The notes beneath the pieces are model-generated. The model did not search any database. It was not told the DNA's origin and saw only the letters and a program-made list of their open reading frames with translations. A program made the translations under genes and the position numbers. From positions 115,546 through 164,758 of the forward strand of contig CAISWQ010000047.1 of assembly GCA_903889245.1 (NCBI GenBank): a DNA stretch of 49,213 nt, given 5' to 3'. Within the stretch, counting starts at the first letter, position 1, and each line of letters opens with the position of its first letter. This DNA is from an uncultured Lentisphaerota bacterium (GTDB taxonomy: Bacteria; Verrucomicrobiota; Kiritimatiellia; CAIQIC01). Positions 25,144 to 32,892 of the stretch are shown piece after piece.

Positions 25144-26744
25144 TTCGTCGGGTTCCTCGGATTGTCGGGGGCGGGTGGAAAGTTATCACGCGTGCCGCTT
25201 AAAAGCAGCAAGGTCCGCCGCTGGCCCATGCGGACAGCGGTTTCTTGTGAGGCGGCGAATGCGGAGGGCAGGGGTTCAGCAGTCTTCTGCAACACAATGA
25301 CGGCGTTGAACAGGGCGTGCTGGCCGGCCAGCACGGCGGCAACCTCGGCGCGGTTGGTCAGTACCGGTATTTCGCGGTCGGCATACCAGCAAAATCCGGC
25401 GAGCGTGGTCTCGTCGAGTTGCCAGCCTGCGGCGCGGATGGTGGAGCGGGCGGCGAGCTGGCGGTTGAACTCGCGGAAGGCGTCGCCGTAGTTCTTATGG
25501 CGGTCCACGAAGGGTTCGGCCACCAGCAGACCAAGCAGGTAGAGGACGACCAAGGCGATGAGGTAACGGCGGCTGGCGCACCAGGCGAGGGCACGGGGTA
25601 GTTCGGTCTGTAGCGCTCGTGCGGTGAGCAGGGCAAACGCCGGCAGCAGTGGCGCCAGATAGATTTCGCGCTTTGTGGCGGAGAGCGAGAGCAACAGCGT
25701 GCCCCCGAGTCCCCACAGCAGCGGCGCGAGCAGGGGTCGTGGCCACTGGCGTTCGCGCAGGGCGCGCCAGAACCACCAGAGGATAAGCGGCAACCACGGC
25801 AGGAGATAGAGTGGCAGGGCACCAAGGTAAAACAACGGACCTTTGAGATGGCCCAGTTGTATGGCCGCGCCGCTGAAGCGGCCAAAGTGATTGGTCCAGA
25901 ACCACTCCATGAACAGTTCGCGACCGCCGGTGTGCCAGAAGGCCGCCGCCCACGCGGCCACTGGCAACGCGAAGGAAACCAGCGCGGCCAGATGATAGCT
26001 GCTCCAGACGCCCAGGCTGGACGGAGCGGTGTTGCCGCTGGCGGGCAGGTTTGCGGTCTGACGTTGGGCGTCGGTTTCCAGGCCTTGGAAAAGCGCGCCG
26101 GATTTTTTCCAAGGCTTGGAAATCAGCAGCAGAGGCAACCCGCCCAGCGCGATGAAGATGGGGCCGACCAGCCCTTTCGTCAGGAAAGCGGCGGCGGCGA
26201 GCATACCCGCCAGCGCCAGCAACGCGGGACGCTGGCCCAGATAAGCTCCGGATAACGCGGCGAGTGCGGCAGTGACAAAAAACATCAAGGCGACATCGGT
26301 TAGCAGCCAGTGTGACACATGGACAAAACCCGGCAACGTGGCCAGCACGAGTATGGCGGGCAGCGCCTGATCGCGACCTAGCAACCGTCGGGCAAGCAGC
26401 CAAGTCATGAGGAGTGTGCCCAGCCCGAAGAAAGCGCTGGTCAGTCGCAACCAGCCTGCTTGGGGCGTATCAAAGGGGCTTAGTCGTAACCAGAGCGCGG
26501 TCAGATCATAGTAGAGCGGGGGTTTTTCCACGAACGGTTCGCCGGCGAGGTGGGGAATAATCCAGTCTCCACTGCGACTCATCTCCAAGGTCAACGCGGC
26601 TTCACGTGGTTCATCCGGCGTCCAGAGTTCATGAAAGCCGAGGCCAGCGATGGAGATGAAGAGTGCCCCCGCCAGGAGCCAGCGTGGAATGGATGGGTTG
26701 GTTGCCACGGCGGTGACCCTAGCTTGCAGCCTACGGAGCGTCAA
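25140..26744 (-). CDS. GT39-type (ArnT-like) membrane glycosyltransferase 1
   Basis: 534 residues with about 12 predicted membrane helices. It is a polyprenyl-phosphate-sugar-dependent GT-C enzyme; the first periplasmic loop carries the acidic motif LWTPDEPREAA and EPFVEKPPLYY typical of the PMT/ArnT superfamily. Residues about 208-224 (SKPWKKSGALFQGLETD), in a loop after a membrane helix, are encoded by two dyad repeats and look like an in-frame insertion. It is cotranscribed with pdxB (4-bp overlap) and divergent from a second GT39 gene. Donor and acceptor are unknown; lipid A or cell-surface glycan modification is a fair guess. Confidence 0.82.
   Translation of the reverse strand: MTLRRLQARVTAVATNPSIPRWLLAGALFISIAGLGFHELWTPDEPREAALTLEMSRSGDWIIPHLAGEPFVEKPPLYYDLTALWLRLSPFDTPQAGWLRLTSAFFGLGTLLMTWLLARRLLGRDQALPAILVLATLPGFVHVSHWLLTDVALMFFVTAALAALSGAYLGQRPALLALAGMLAAAAFLTKGLVGPIFIALGGLPLLLISKPWKKSGALFQGLETDAQRQTANLPASGNTAPSSLGVWSSYHLAALVSFALPVAAWAAAFWHTGGRELFMEWFWTNHFGRFSGAAIQLGHLKGPLFYLGALPLYLLPWLPLILWWFWRALRERQWPRPLLAPLLWGLGGTLLLSLSATKREIYLAPLLPAFALLTARALQTELPRALAWCASRRYLIALVVLYLLGLLVAEPFVDRHKNYGDAFREFNRQLAARSTIRAAGWQLDETTLAGFCWYADREIPVLTNRAEVAAVLAGQHALFNAVIVLQKTAEPLPSAFAASQETAVRMGQRRTLLLLSGTRDNFPPAPDNPRNPTK
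26075..26123. repeat. Two dyad units inside GT39 gene 1
   Basis: TTTCCAG-GCC-TTGGAAAA (26075-26092) and TTTTCCAA-GGC-TTGGAAAT (26105-26123), centres 31 bp apart. The reading frame stays open through both units on the minus strand. Confidence 0.9.
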
Positions 26745-26767
26745 GCCGGGCGCGTGTCACCAGCGTT

Positions 26768-26797
26768 CTAGGACAGAGTCCTAGCGTGGTTTAGGAC
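26768..26797. promoter_or_regulatory. Candidate operator between divergent GT39 genes
   Basis: Inverted repeat CTAGGAC (26768-26774), AGA, GTCCTAG (26778-26784), followed by a third half-site TTAGGAC (26791-26797). The site starts 24 bp upstream of GT39 gene 1 and could regulate either or both divergent genes. No protein is assigned to it. Confidence 0.45.
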
Positions 26798-26883
26798 GGT
26801 AAAAGCGCGCCGTTTGCTTGCCCCCGGCAGCGGCTCTACTAGCATAGCGCGCGACGGAAGGCTGTTGGCTGTAGGTGAGGAGT

Positions 26884-27006
26884 AGCGGTCTTCCGCTGAT
26901 GCTTTTGCCGCATTACCCCGTGCGGCGAAGAACAGCGCGGATGCACCCACCGCGCTGGCACACACCCGCGAGGGCCGGGTCCCAATCCCGGCCCTCGCCC
27001 CTTTTT
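26884..27006 (+). ncRNA. Candidate structured RNA or 5' leader ending in a terminator
   Basis: The 315-bp gap between the divergent GT39 genes contains four consecutive hairpins on the plus strand: AGCGG/CCGCT (26884-26897), GCCGCA/TGCGGC (26907-26926), CAGCGCGG/CCGCGCTG (26933-26957) and a 12-bp terminator stem (26968-26998) followed by CCC and TTTTT. No ORF is credible here. It could be a small RNA ended by its own terminator, or an attenuator/riboswitch leader of GT39 gene 2, whose ATG is 53 bp beyond the T run. It matches no RNA family I can recognise (not 6S, SRP, tmRNA or RNase P by key motifs). Confidence 0.35.
26968..27006 (+). terminator. Intrinsic terminator upstream of GT39 gene 2
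   Basis: Perfect 12-bp GC-rich stem GCGAGGGCCGGG (26968-26979) with CCCGGCCCTCGC (26987-26998), 7-nt loop, then CCC and TTTTT (27002-27006). There is no plus-strand gene immediately upstream, which points to attenuation or a small RNA. Confidence 0.7.
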
Positions 27007-27059
27007 CAGGTGACAATTTTCGTGCATTTTTTTTCCGCGTTGCTAGAGTGTCGCGCACC

Positions 27060-28757
27060 ATGTTTAGCACCTTTCAACCCAAGGAACGCAGGCTGATGCT
27101 CATCGCCTTGGTCTTGCTGGTGGCAGCCTACGGCCTGTTCCTGTTCTGGCGCGGATGCTTCGACCCGGACGAGGGGCGCTATGCCGAGATTCCGCGCGAA
27201 ATGATTGAAAAGGGCAACTGGATGGAAATGCGCATGATGGGTTTTCGCTATTACGAAAAACCCATTTTGAGTTATTGGCTGACGGCACCCGCCCTCGTCC
27301 TCTTCGGCCCGTCGGACTGGGCGTCACGGTTGCCGTTGCTGCTGCCGCTGGGCGGGACCCTGTTGCTGCTGCGCTGGCTGGTGCGGCGACACTGGTCGCG
27401 CGCGGTGGCCACACCGGCGTTGATGACGATGCTCACGTTGGCGGGTGTTTTCACCGGTCTTGGGCTGTTGATGACCGATACGTTCCTCGTGTTCTGGTTC
27501 GCCCTGGTCTGCGTGGCGTTGTTTCATGCCTATGCCGCCGGGGCGACACCCGTGCAGCGACGTAACGGTTTGTTACTGGCGGCGGGCGCCGGTGTGCTCG
27601 GTTTTATGACCAAGGGCGCGGTGGCCATCGTTCTGCCGGGCGCGGCAGTATTTTGCTGGCTGCTCTGGGAACGCCGCCTGCGCCAGCTTTGGACTTGGTG
27701 GTTACTGGTGGCTGGCGCACTGTTCGTGGGTGTACTCATTCCCTGGTTATGGTGGCTGGAGCAACATAATCCGGGTTTCATCAAATACTTCGTGATTGAT
27801 GAGCATCTCCAGCGTTTTACCGGCACGCGTTCCATTCAGGGCCACCCGGAACCATGGTGGTTCTTCCTCGCGTTGACGCCGGTGATGCTGTTGCCGTGGA
27901 CCTTGTTCGGTGTCCGCGCCCTCGCGCGCGGCTGGGGCCGCCACGACAGTCTGACGCGCTTCCTCGTGTGCTGGTCCGTGATCGTAATCGTCTTCTTCTC
28001 CATCAGCAGCGGGAAGTTGATGAGTTATATCCTGCCGGCTTTCCCCGCCTTGGGCCTGTTGATCGGCCGCTGGGGCTTGGGTGAGCCGTTGCGTGATGAA
28101 CCGCGTGATCGCCGTCTCTGGAGCATCGGCTTGGCGGCTCCGTTTGTGGTCGTCCTGATGCTGGCGCTGCTGTGGGCGGGTAGCTGGTTTCAACTGGTAC
28201 CGGCGCGCGTGCCGCAGATCGCCGGTGTGAGCGTGCTGCTGTTCCTGCCGGTCGCGCTGGCGCTCTGGCTGGCGCGTCGCGCCCTGCGCACCTTTGCCGG
28301 CGTCTGGCTGTTCGTCAGCAGCCTGATGCTGGCCTTGGCGCTGCTCTGCTCCCCGCTGGCCGGTTTGAACTTCAACGTCTTTCTGCATCTGAACAATTCG
28401 CAGCTCTACAAGCAGATCGCACAACGCCTGCAACCGCACGACCAGTTGGTGATGTTCTTCGACTACCGCCCGGCGTTGCTCTACTACACTCAACGCGATG
28501 CCATTGCCTTCCAGATGCGAAATGAACTCGCCTATGGCATGGATGCCGAACCGCAGCGGCGCGGTAGCCTCGATTCGTTTGCACAACTCCGGGCGGTGGC
28601 CAGGGAATGCCGCGGCAAGCTCTATGGCTTCGTGGATCCGCCAGATTTCACCAGGCGCCTGGGGGAGATTCGCGATGCGCTGTTGCCAACTGATTTCCCG
28701 CAGACACCCGACACGATCGTAGTGGAGGTGAAATTTCCAGCCGAATCGCGCCCGTGA
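27060..28757 (+). CDS. GT39-type (ArnT-like) membrane glycosyltransferase 2
   Basis: 565 residues from ATG 27060 (GTG 27048 is an alternative). About 12 membrane helices. The first loop has the canonical CFDPDEGRYAEIPREM with the catalytic acidic pair, then FRYYEKPILSYWL; further ArnT-like blocks include GPSDWASRLP, HNPGFIKYFVIDEHLQRF and WSVIVIVFFSISSGKLMSYILPAFPALGLL. Of the three paralogues it is closest to classic ArnT/PMT_2. An extended -10 (TGCTAGAGT, 27041-27049) lies 10 bp before the ATG. Probably transfers a sugar from undecaprenyl phosphate to an envelope acceptor. Confidence 0.88.
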   Translation: MFSTFQPKERRLMLIALVLLVAAYGLFLFWRGCFDPDEGRYAEIPREMIEKGNWMEMRMMGFRYYEKPILSYWLTAPALVLFGPSDWASRLPLLLPLGGTLLLLRWLVRRHWSRAVATPALMTMLTLAGVFTGLGLLMTDTFLVFWFALVCVALFHAYAAGATPVQRRNGLLLAAGAGVLGFMTKGAVAIVLPGAAVFCWLLWERRLRQLWTWWLLVAGALFVGVLIPWLWWLEQHNPGFIKYFVIDEHLQRFTGTRSIQGHPEPWWFFLALTPVMLLPWTLFGVRALARGWGRHDSLTRFLVCWSVIVIVFFSISSGKLMSYILPAFPALGLLIGRWGLGEPLRDEPRDRRLWSIGLAAPFVVVLMLALLWAGSWFQLVPARVPQIAGVSVLLFLPVALALWLARRALRTFAGVWLFVSSLMLALALLCSPLAGLNFNVFLHLNNSQLYKQIAQRLQPHDQLVMFFDYRPALLYYTQRDAIAFQMRNELAYGMDAEPQRRGSLDSFAQLRAVARECRGKLYGFVDPPDFTRRLGEIRDALLPTDFPQTPDTIVVEVKFPAESRP

Positions 28758-28765
28758 GCGCGCGG

Positions 28766-28815
28766 TTGTCCAAGTCTTGGAAAAAACGCACGTTTGGTTT
28801 CCAACCCTTGGGAAG
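28766..28815. repeat. Two dyad units between GT39 genes 2 and 3
   Basis: TTGTCCAA-GTC-TTGGAAAA (28766-28784) and TTTCCAA-CCC-TTGGGAAG (28798-28815), centres 31 bp apart, in a codirectional 87-bp gap. Confidence 0.85.
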
Positions 28816-28844
28816 TGAGCGCCTGCCCTTGAAGGAACTGCCCG

Positions 28845-30563
28845 ATGGCAACAGAGGCCCAGTTGAGTTCGCGTGAACGCAACGCGATGCTGGCGTTGCT
28901 CGGCCTTTTCTTTGTGTTCGGTCTGGCCGATCACTCGCTGTGGTCGGCCAATGACACGCGCGAAGGCGCCATGATTGCCGCCATGGCTCGCGGCGAGTCC
29001 TGGACACTGCCGGCGCTCAACGGCACGCCCTACCTCGAGAAACCGCCGCTGCTCCATTGGACCGGCGCCATCCTGTGCCGGTTGTTTGGCACGGTCAATG
29101 AAGGCTTGGTGCGCTTGCCTGCGGCGCTCTACGGTCTGGGCAGCGTCCTCTTGCTCTGGCTGTTTGGCCGCGCACTGGGCCGTGAACGCGCCGGGTTGAT
29201 CGCTGCCGCACTCTGTGCCACCACCTTGTTGATGGCGGAATATGCCAGGATTGTACTCACCGATACGGCCCTGGCCTTTATGGTTCTGGTGTCGCTCTGG
29301 CTCTTCTGGCGCGCATACATCGCGACCGCCTACCGCCTGTTGCGCTTTTTTATGTTCCTGTTGGCGACCGCGGTGGCCTTTTATGCCAAGGGGCTGCTCG
29401 GTCCCGGTTTGGTCTGGGTAGCCGTCGGATTGTTTCTGCTCTGGCGGCGCGAGTGGACGTTGTTGTGCGTGCTGTCGCTGGCGTACCTGCCGTTGCTGGC
29501 GCTCGTGCTGGCGCCATGGGTGGCCGCCTTATGGGAAGCAGGCGGGCGCGCCTACCTGGTCAGCGTTTTCTGGGACAACCAGTTTGGCCGCTTCCTCGCC
29601 TTCAGTGACCCCGCGTTGCCGCACGATCCCTACTTCGTGCACAAAGAACCGCTTTGGTATTACCTCAAGAGTGCGCCCGTGCGCCTGCTGCCGTGGACGC
29701 TGCTCGTGGCGGCGGCGTTGGTGCAGTGGTTCCGCCGTGGCAGCGCCTACCGCGGTGAGCTTGCGCTGTTCCTGCGCCTCGCGCTCGTGGCGATGACAGC
29801 GGTGCTACATGTGTCCTCGGCAAAAACAGCCTGCTATCTCCTGCCGTTGTTTCCACTGGCCTTGCTGATGACCGGCCTCTGGCTGGAGGATACGTTACGG
29901 CGTGATGCGGTACGCGGTTGGGAATTGGCTCTTCTGGATCTCACCACTGGCTTCCTGATGGCCGTCGCGCTGCTTGCGCCTGCAGGTGTGTTGGTCGGAA
30001 ACCTGATGCGCTGGAGTTGGCGGGACTACAACTGCTGGCCGGGTCTGTCCCTGACCATCTATAGCGCGGTGCTGGCCGTTCTGGCACTGGGCTTGGCGCT
30101 GCTCTTTCTGCGGCATCTCTTGCGGCTGCGGCGCCGAGGCTTGCTGTCCTCCGTTGTCTGGCTTGGGCCGCAGATGTTCATGGTGTTAATCATGGTCAAT
30201 CTGGCCGCTGTGCTGCCGGTCTGCGACGCGGCGAAATCCTACCGGCCGCTGGCCGATCTGGTGGCGCAGCGACTGGGACCCACCGGCCGCGTCGGCTTCG
30301 CCAGCGATGATGAGCGTGATACGGGCGCGCTGGTCTTCTATCTAGGTCATTCTGTGGGCGCCCTGGCCAATGCGGACGAGGTCATCCGCTACTTGCGCGC
30401 CACCCCGGCGCCAGCCGGCGTCATTGTGCCGGAGGCGCGGGTGGGGGAGTTGCGGCAGCGCCTGGCTGGTTCGTCAGTGGAATTTCTCCAGGCCCGGCAG
30501 GGTGGCTATAAAGCGAGAGGCTTCTGGTTGTTGGTGGCGCCGCCACCCCCGCCGCGCACTTGA
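28845..30563 (+). CDS. GT39-type (ArnT-like) membrane glycosyltransferase 3
   Basis: 572 residues, about 12 membrane helices, with GTPYLEKPPLLHWTGA, FGTVNEGLVRLPAALYG and FWDNQFGRFLAF typical of the family. The first-loop acidic motif, DE in paralogues 1 and 2, reads SANDTREGA here, so the aligned pair is Asn-Asp. This could change or weaken catalysis. It lies 87 bp after GT39 gene 2 on the same strand. Function beyond the GT-C class cannot be stated. Confidence 0.85.
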   Translation: MATEAQLSSRERNAMLALLGLFFVFGLADHSLWSANDTREGAMIAAMARGESWTLPALNGTPYLEKPPLLHWTGAILCRLFGTVNEGLVRLPAALYGLGSVLLLWLFGRALGRERAGLIAAALCATTLLMAEYARIVLTDTALAFMVLVSLWLFWRAYIATAYRLLRFFMFLLATAVAFYAKGLLGPGLVWVAVGLFLLWRREWTLLCVLSLAYLPLLALVLAPWVAALWEAGGRAYLVSVFWDNQFGRFLAFSDPALPHDPYFVHKEPLWYYLKSAPVRLLPWTLLVAAALVQWFRRGSAYRGELALFLRLALVAMTAVLHVSSAKTACYLLPLFPLALLMTGLWLEDTLRRDAVRGWELALLDLTTGFLMAVALLAPAGVLVGNLMRWSWRDYNCWPGLSLTIYSAVLAVLALGLALLFLRHLLRLRRRGLLSSVVWLGPQMFMVLIMVNLAAVLPVCDAAKSYRPLADLVAQRLGPTGRVGFASDDERDTGALVFYLGHSVGALANADEVIRYLRATPAPAGVIVPEARVGELRQRLAGSSVEFLQARQGGYKARGFWLLVAPPPPPRT

Positions 30564-30588
30564 CTTTGCAGTCGCCTCCGGCAAACCT
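30560..30588 (+). promoter_or_regulatory. Possible pdxH promoter
   Basis: TTGACT (30560-30565) overlaps the stop codon of GT39 gene 3 and lies 35 bp before the pdxH ATG. With a 17-bp spacer the -10 would be AAACCT, a poor match. The geometry matches two other predicted near-leaderless genes (3596 and 39092). Confidence 0.3.
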
Positions 30589-30594
30589 CCGCCC

Positions 30595-31236
30595 ATGTCC
30601 ATTATCACCAAGCTATGTGCGCTGCCCGGCATCTATCGCGGCTTGCATCTGGAAAATCTTGATCCGGATCCGTTGCGGCAGTTTCGGCGCTGGTACAGTT
30701 TTGCGCGCCGCGCCGGTTGCTATTGGCCGGACTCCGTCAGCCTCGCCACGGCCACTCCCGAGGGCCTGCCGTCTTCCCGCCTGATGCTGCTCAAAGGGGT
30801 GGACGAGCGTGGCTTCGTCTTTTACACCAATTATGAAAGTCGCAAGGCGCATGAATTGGAGGCCAATCCACGCGCAGCGCTCGCCTTTCACTGGGTCGAA
30901 TTGATCCGGCAGGTGCGGGTCGAGGGTGCGGTCACGCGTGTCAGCCACGAGGAGTCCGAGCGCTATTTCCATTCGCGACTCCACAGTAGTCAGATTGGCG
31001 CTTGGGCCTCCAAGCAGAGCAGCGTGCTTGCCAGCCGTGATGAGTTCGAGCGCCAATGCGATGAGTATGAGGCGAAGTTCAGGGGTGGCCCGGTGCCGCT
31101 CCCGCCTTTCTGGGGTGGCTATCGCGTCGTGCCCACCGTGATCGAGTTCTGGCAAGGGCGGCGTTTCCGCTGGCATGATCGTTTCCGCTTCACCCGGGTT
31201 GCCTCCGGCTGGCGCATCGAGCGGCTCGCGCCCTGA
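30595..31236 (+). CDS. pdxH: Pyridoxamine/pyridoxine 5'-phosphate oxidase
   Basis: FMN enzyme that makes pyridoxal 5'-phosphate from PNP or PMP. 213 residues from MSIITKLCALPGIYRGL. Signatures: DPDPLRQFRRWY, PSSRLMLLKGVDERGFVFYTNYESRKAHELEANPRAAL (FMN site), QVRVEGAVTRVSHEESERYFHSR, SQIGAWASKQSSVL, PPFWGGYRVVPTVIEFWQGR and a shortened C-terminal end (RIERLAP). ATG 30595 fits the family N-terminus. It could depend on riboflavin genes of the same window for FMN. Confidence 0.95.
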   Translation: MSIITKLCALPGIYRGLHLENLDPDPLRQFRRWYSFARRAGCYWPDSVSLATATPEGLPSSRLMLLKGVDERGFVFYTNYESRKAHELEANPRAALAFHWVELIRQVRVEGAVTRVSHEESERYFHSRLHSSQIGAWASKQSSVLASRDEFERQCDEYEAKFRGGPVPLPPFWGGYRVVPTVIEFWQGRRFRWHDRFRFTRVASGWRIERLAP

Positions 31237-31263
31237 TGGTCTTCTGGCCGGGGACGGCCCCTC

Positions 31264-31295
31264 TTGACATTCCACCGCACCGGTGTAGGGTGCGG
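31264..31295 (+). promoter_or_regulatory. SUF operon promoter with inverted repeat over the -10
   Basis: TTGACA (31264-31269), 16-bp spacer, TAGGGT (31286-31291). A perfect 7-bp inverted repeat, CCGCACC (31275-31281) and GGTGCGG (31289-31295), straddles the -10. A dyad here would block RNA polymerase when bound and is the obvious candidate for autoregulation by the Rrf2 protein encoded next. Confidence 0.6.
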
Positions 31296-31323
31296 CGCAA
31301 CGCGGATAAGAAAGGTCTCTGTT

Positions 31324-31761
31324 ATGATACTGCTAAGCAAACGGGCGGAGTACGGGTTGATGGCGCTGCTGCACCTGGCGGGCGCGGCGGTGCGCGGCCG
31401 GCCGGTCAGCGCGGCCAGCATCGCGGCGCGGCACCGCATCCCGGCGGCGCTGCTGGGCAAGGTGATGCAGGACCTGGCGCGTAACGGCCTGGTGGAGTCG
31501 GTCAAGGGCGTCGCCGGCGGCTACCAGTTGCGGCAGGCGCCGGCGAAGGTGACCCTCGGTGACGTGGTGGCCGCGATGGATGGGCCCATCCAACTCGCGG
31601 GCTGCCAGAGCGGCTGCGACTGCGATCAGCGCCGGGACTGCACCGTGCGCGCGCCGCTGCTGCGGCTCAACGACGCGGTGGTCGCACCGTTCGAGCGCAT
31701 CACCCTGGCGGATCTGAAGGCGGGCGGACATGGACGCGGCCAAGCCAGAGCCCGACGCTGA
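31324..31761 (+). CDS. Rrf2 family Fe-S-type regulator heading the SUF operon
   Basis: 145-residue winged-helix repressor. N-terminal ILLSKRAEYGLMALLHLA, recognition helix region IPAALLGKVMQDLARNGLVESVKGVAGGYQL, and a C-terminal cysteine cluster (Cys94, 98, 100, 106 in CQSGCDCDQRRDC) suited to a 2Fe-2S cluster as in IscR/SufR. It probably senses Fe-S status and controls the downstream suf genes. ATG 31324 follows AAAGG. Its 3' end overlaps the next gene by 32 bp. Whether it is an IscR or SufR orthologue cannot be decided from sequence alone. Confidence 0.88.
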   Translation: MILLSKRAEYGLMALLHLAGAAVRGRPVSAASIAARHRIPAALLGKVMQDLARNGLVESVKGVAGGYQLRQAPAKVTLGDVVAAMDGPIQLAGCQSGCDCDQRRDCTVRAPLLRLNDAVVAPFERITLADLKAGGHGRGQARARR

Positions 31762-32128
31762 CCAGCGGCGGGCGTTCGGCTTCACCGGCGAACCGCCGGC
31801 GGGCGGCTGGACCGAGGAGCACGTCCGCGAAGCCCTGCGCTGGGTCGTCGATCCGGATCTCCAGATCAACATCGTGGACCTCGGGTTGATCTATGGTGTC
31901 GAGGTCGGCGTTGGCTGCGTGAAGGTGCTGATGACGCTGACCTCACCGGGCTGTCCCTATGGGGACCTGCTGATTTCCAACGCGCGCGACATGGTGAAGC
32001 TGCTGCGCGGCGTGAAGACCGTGGAGGTCGAGCTGGTCTGGGAGCCGGCCTGGAACCCGATGATGATGGACGAGGATCTGCGGATCGAACTGGGTTTTGA
32101 TGTGACGGCAAAAGGAACGACAACATGA
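31730..32128 (+). CDS. sufT: SufT-type MIP18/DUF59 Fe-S assembly protein
   Basis: 132 residues. The DUF59 core is clear: DPDLQINIVDLGLIYGVEV (about 41-59), LMTLTSPGCPYGDLL with the conserved Cys75, and VEVELVWEPAWNPMMMDEDLRIELG. Members of this family help mature Fe-S proteins and are often found in SUF operons. It overlaps the Rrf2 gene by 32 bp and sufC by 4 bp (ATGA), indicating tight translational coupling. Confidence 0.85.
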   Translation: MDAAKPEPDADQRRAFGFTGEPPAGGWTEEHVREALRWVVDPDLQINIVDLGLIYGVEVGVGCVKVLMTLTSPGCPYGDLLISNARDMVKLLRGVKTVEVELVWEPAWNPMMMDEDLRIELGFDVTAKGTTT

Positions 32129-32892
32129 GCGGCGAAGTGGAATTTGAACTGCGCGACCTGCGCGTGCGGAACGGCGCGAAGGACATCCTCAAGGGCGTGG
32201 ATCTGGTCCTGCGGCGCGGCGAGACGCACGCGCTGATGGGGCCGAACGGCTCCGGCAAGAGCACGCTCGCGAACGTCATCATGGGCCATCCCGACTACGC
32301 CGTCACTGGCGGCGACCTGCTGTTCCGCAGCCAGAGCCTGCTCGGCCTCGCGCCGGAAGAGCGCGCGAAGCGCGGCGTCTTCCTCGCGTTCCAATATCCC
32401 GTGGCGGTACCCGGCGTCAGCGTCGCGCGCTTCCTCAAGGCGGCGGTCGAGGCCGTGCGCGGCAAGACCACCGGCGCCGGCAGCTTCCTCAAGGGCGTCC
32501 GCGAGCAGATGAAATCTTTGGAGATGAGCGAGGCTTTTCTCGACCGCGGCTTGAACGATGGCTTTTCCGGCGGCGAAAAAAAGCGGTTGGAAATTCTGCA
32601 GATGCTGCTGCTCAAGCCCGCGCTCGGCGTACTCGACGAGACCGATTCCGGCCTCGACATCGATGCGCTCCGGATTGTCGCGGAGGGCGTCAACCGCCTG
32701 CGCGGCCCGGACCTGACGCTGCTGGTGATCACGCACTACGAGCGGCTGCTCACCTTGATCAAGCCCGACCATCTCCACGTGCTGATGGAGGGCCGCATCG
32801 TGTTCTCCGGCGGCCCGGAGGCGGTGAAGAATCTCGAACAGCACGGCTACGACTGGATTCGCGGGCAGGTCGGCGCGGAGGCGGTCGCGTGA
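32125..32892 (+). CDS. sufC: Fe-S cluster assembly ATPase SufC
   Basis: ABC-type ATPase of the SufBCD scaffold. 255 residues: Walker [10 protein letters not shown] (39-47), Q-loop [11 protein letters not shown], signature [13 protein letters not shown] near 148, Walker [16 protein letters not shown], and THYERLL. SufC-specific features include FQYP and the DETDSGLD box. The stop overlaps the sufB GTG start by 4 bp. Confidence 0.96.
   Translation: MSGEVEFELRDLRVRNGAKDILKGVDLVLRRGETHALMGPNGSGKSTLANVIMGHPDYAVTGGDLLFRSQSLLGLAPEERAKRGVFLAFQYPVAVPGVSVARFLKAAVEAVRGKTTGAGSFLKGVREQMKSLEMSEAFLDRGLNDGFSGGEKKRLEILQMLLLKPALGVLDETDSGLDIDALRIVAEGVNRLRGPDLTLLVITHYERLLTLIKPDHLHVLMEGRIVFSGGPEAVKNLEQHGYDWIRGQVGAEAVA

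Noticed and set aside
27747-29057. 436-codon minus-strand frame
   Set aside because: Antisense to two GT39 genes and the gap between them; no signal or family features.
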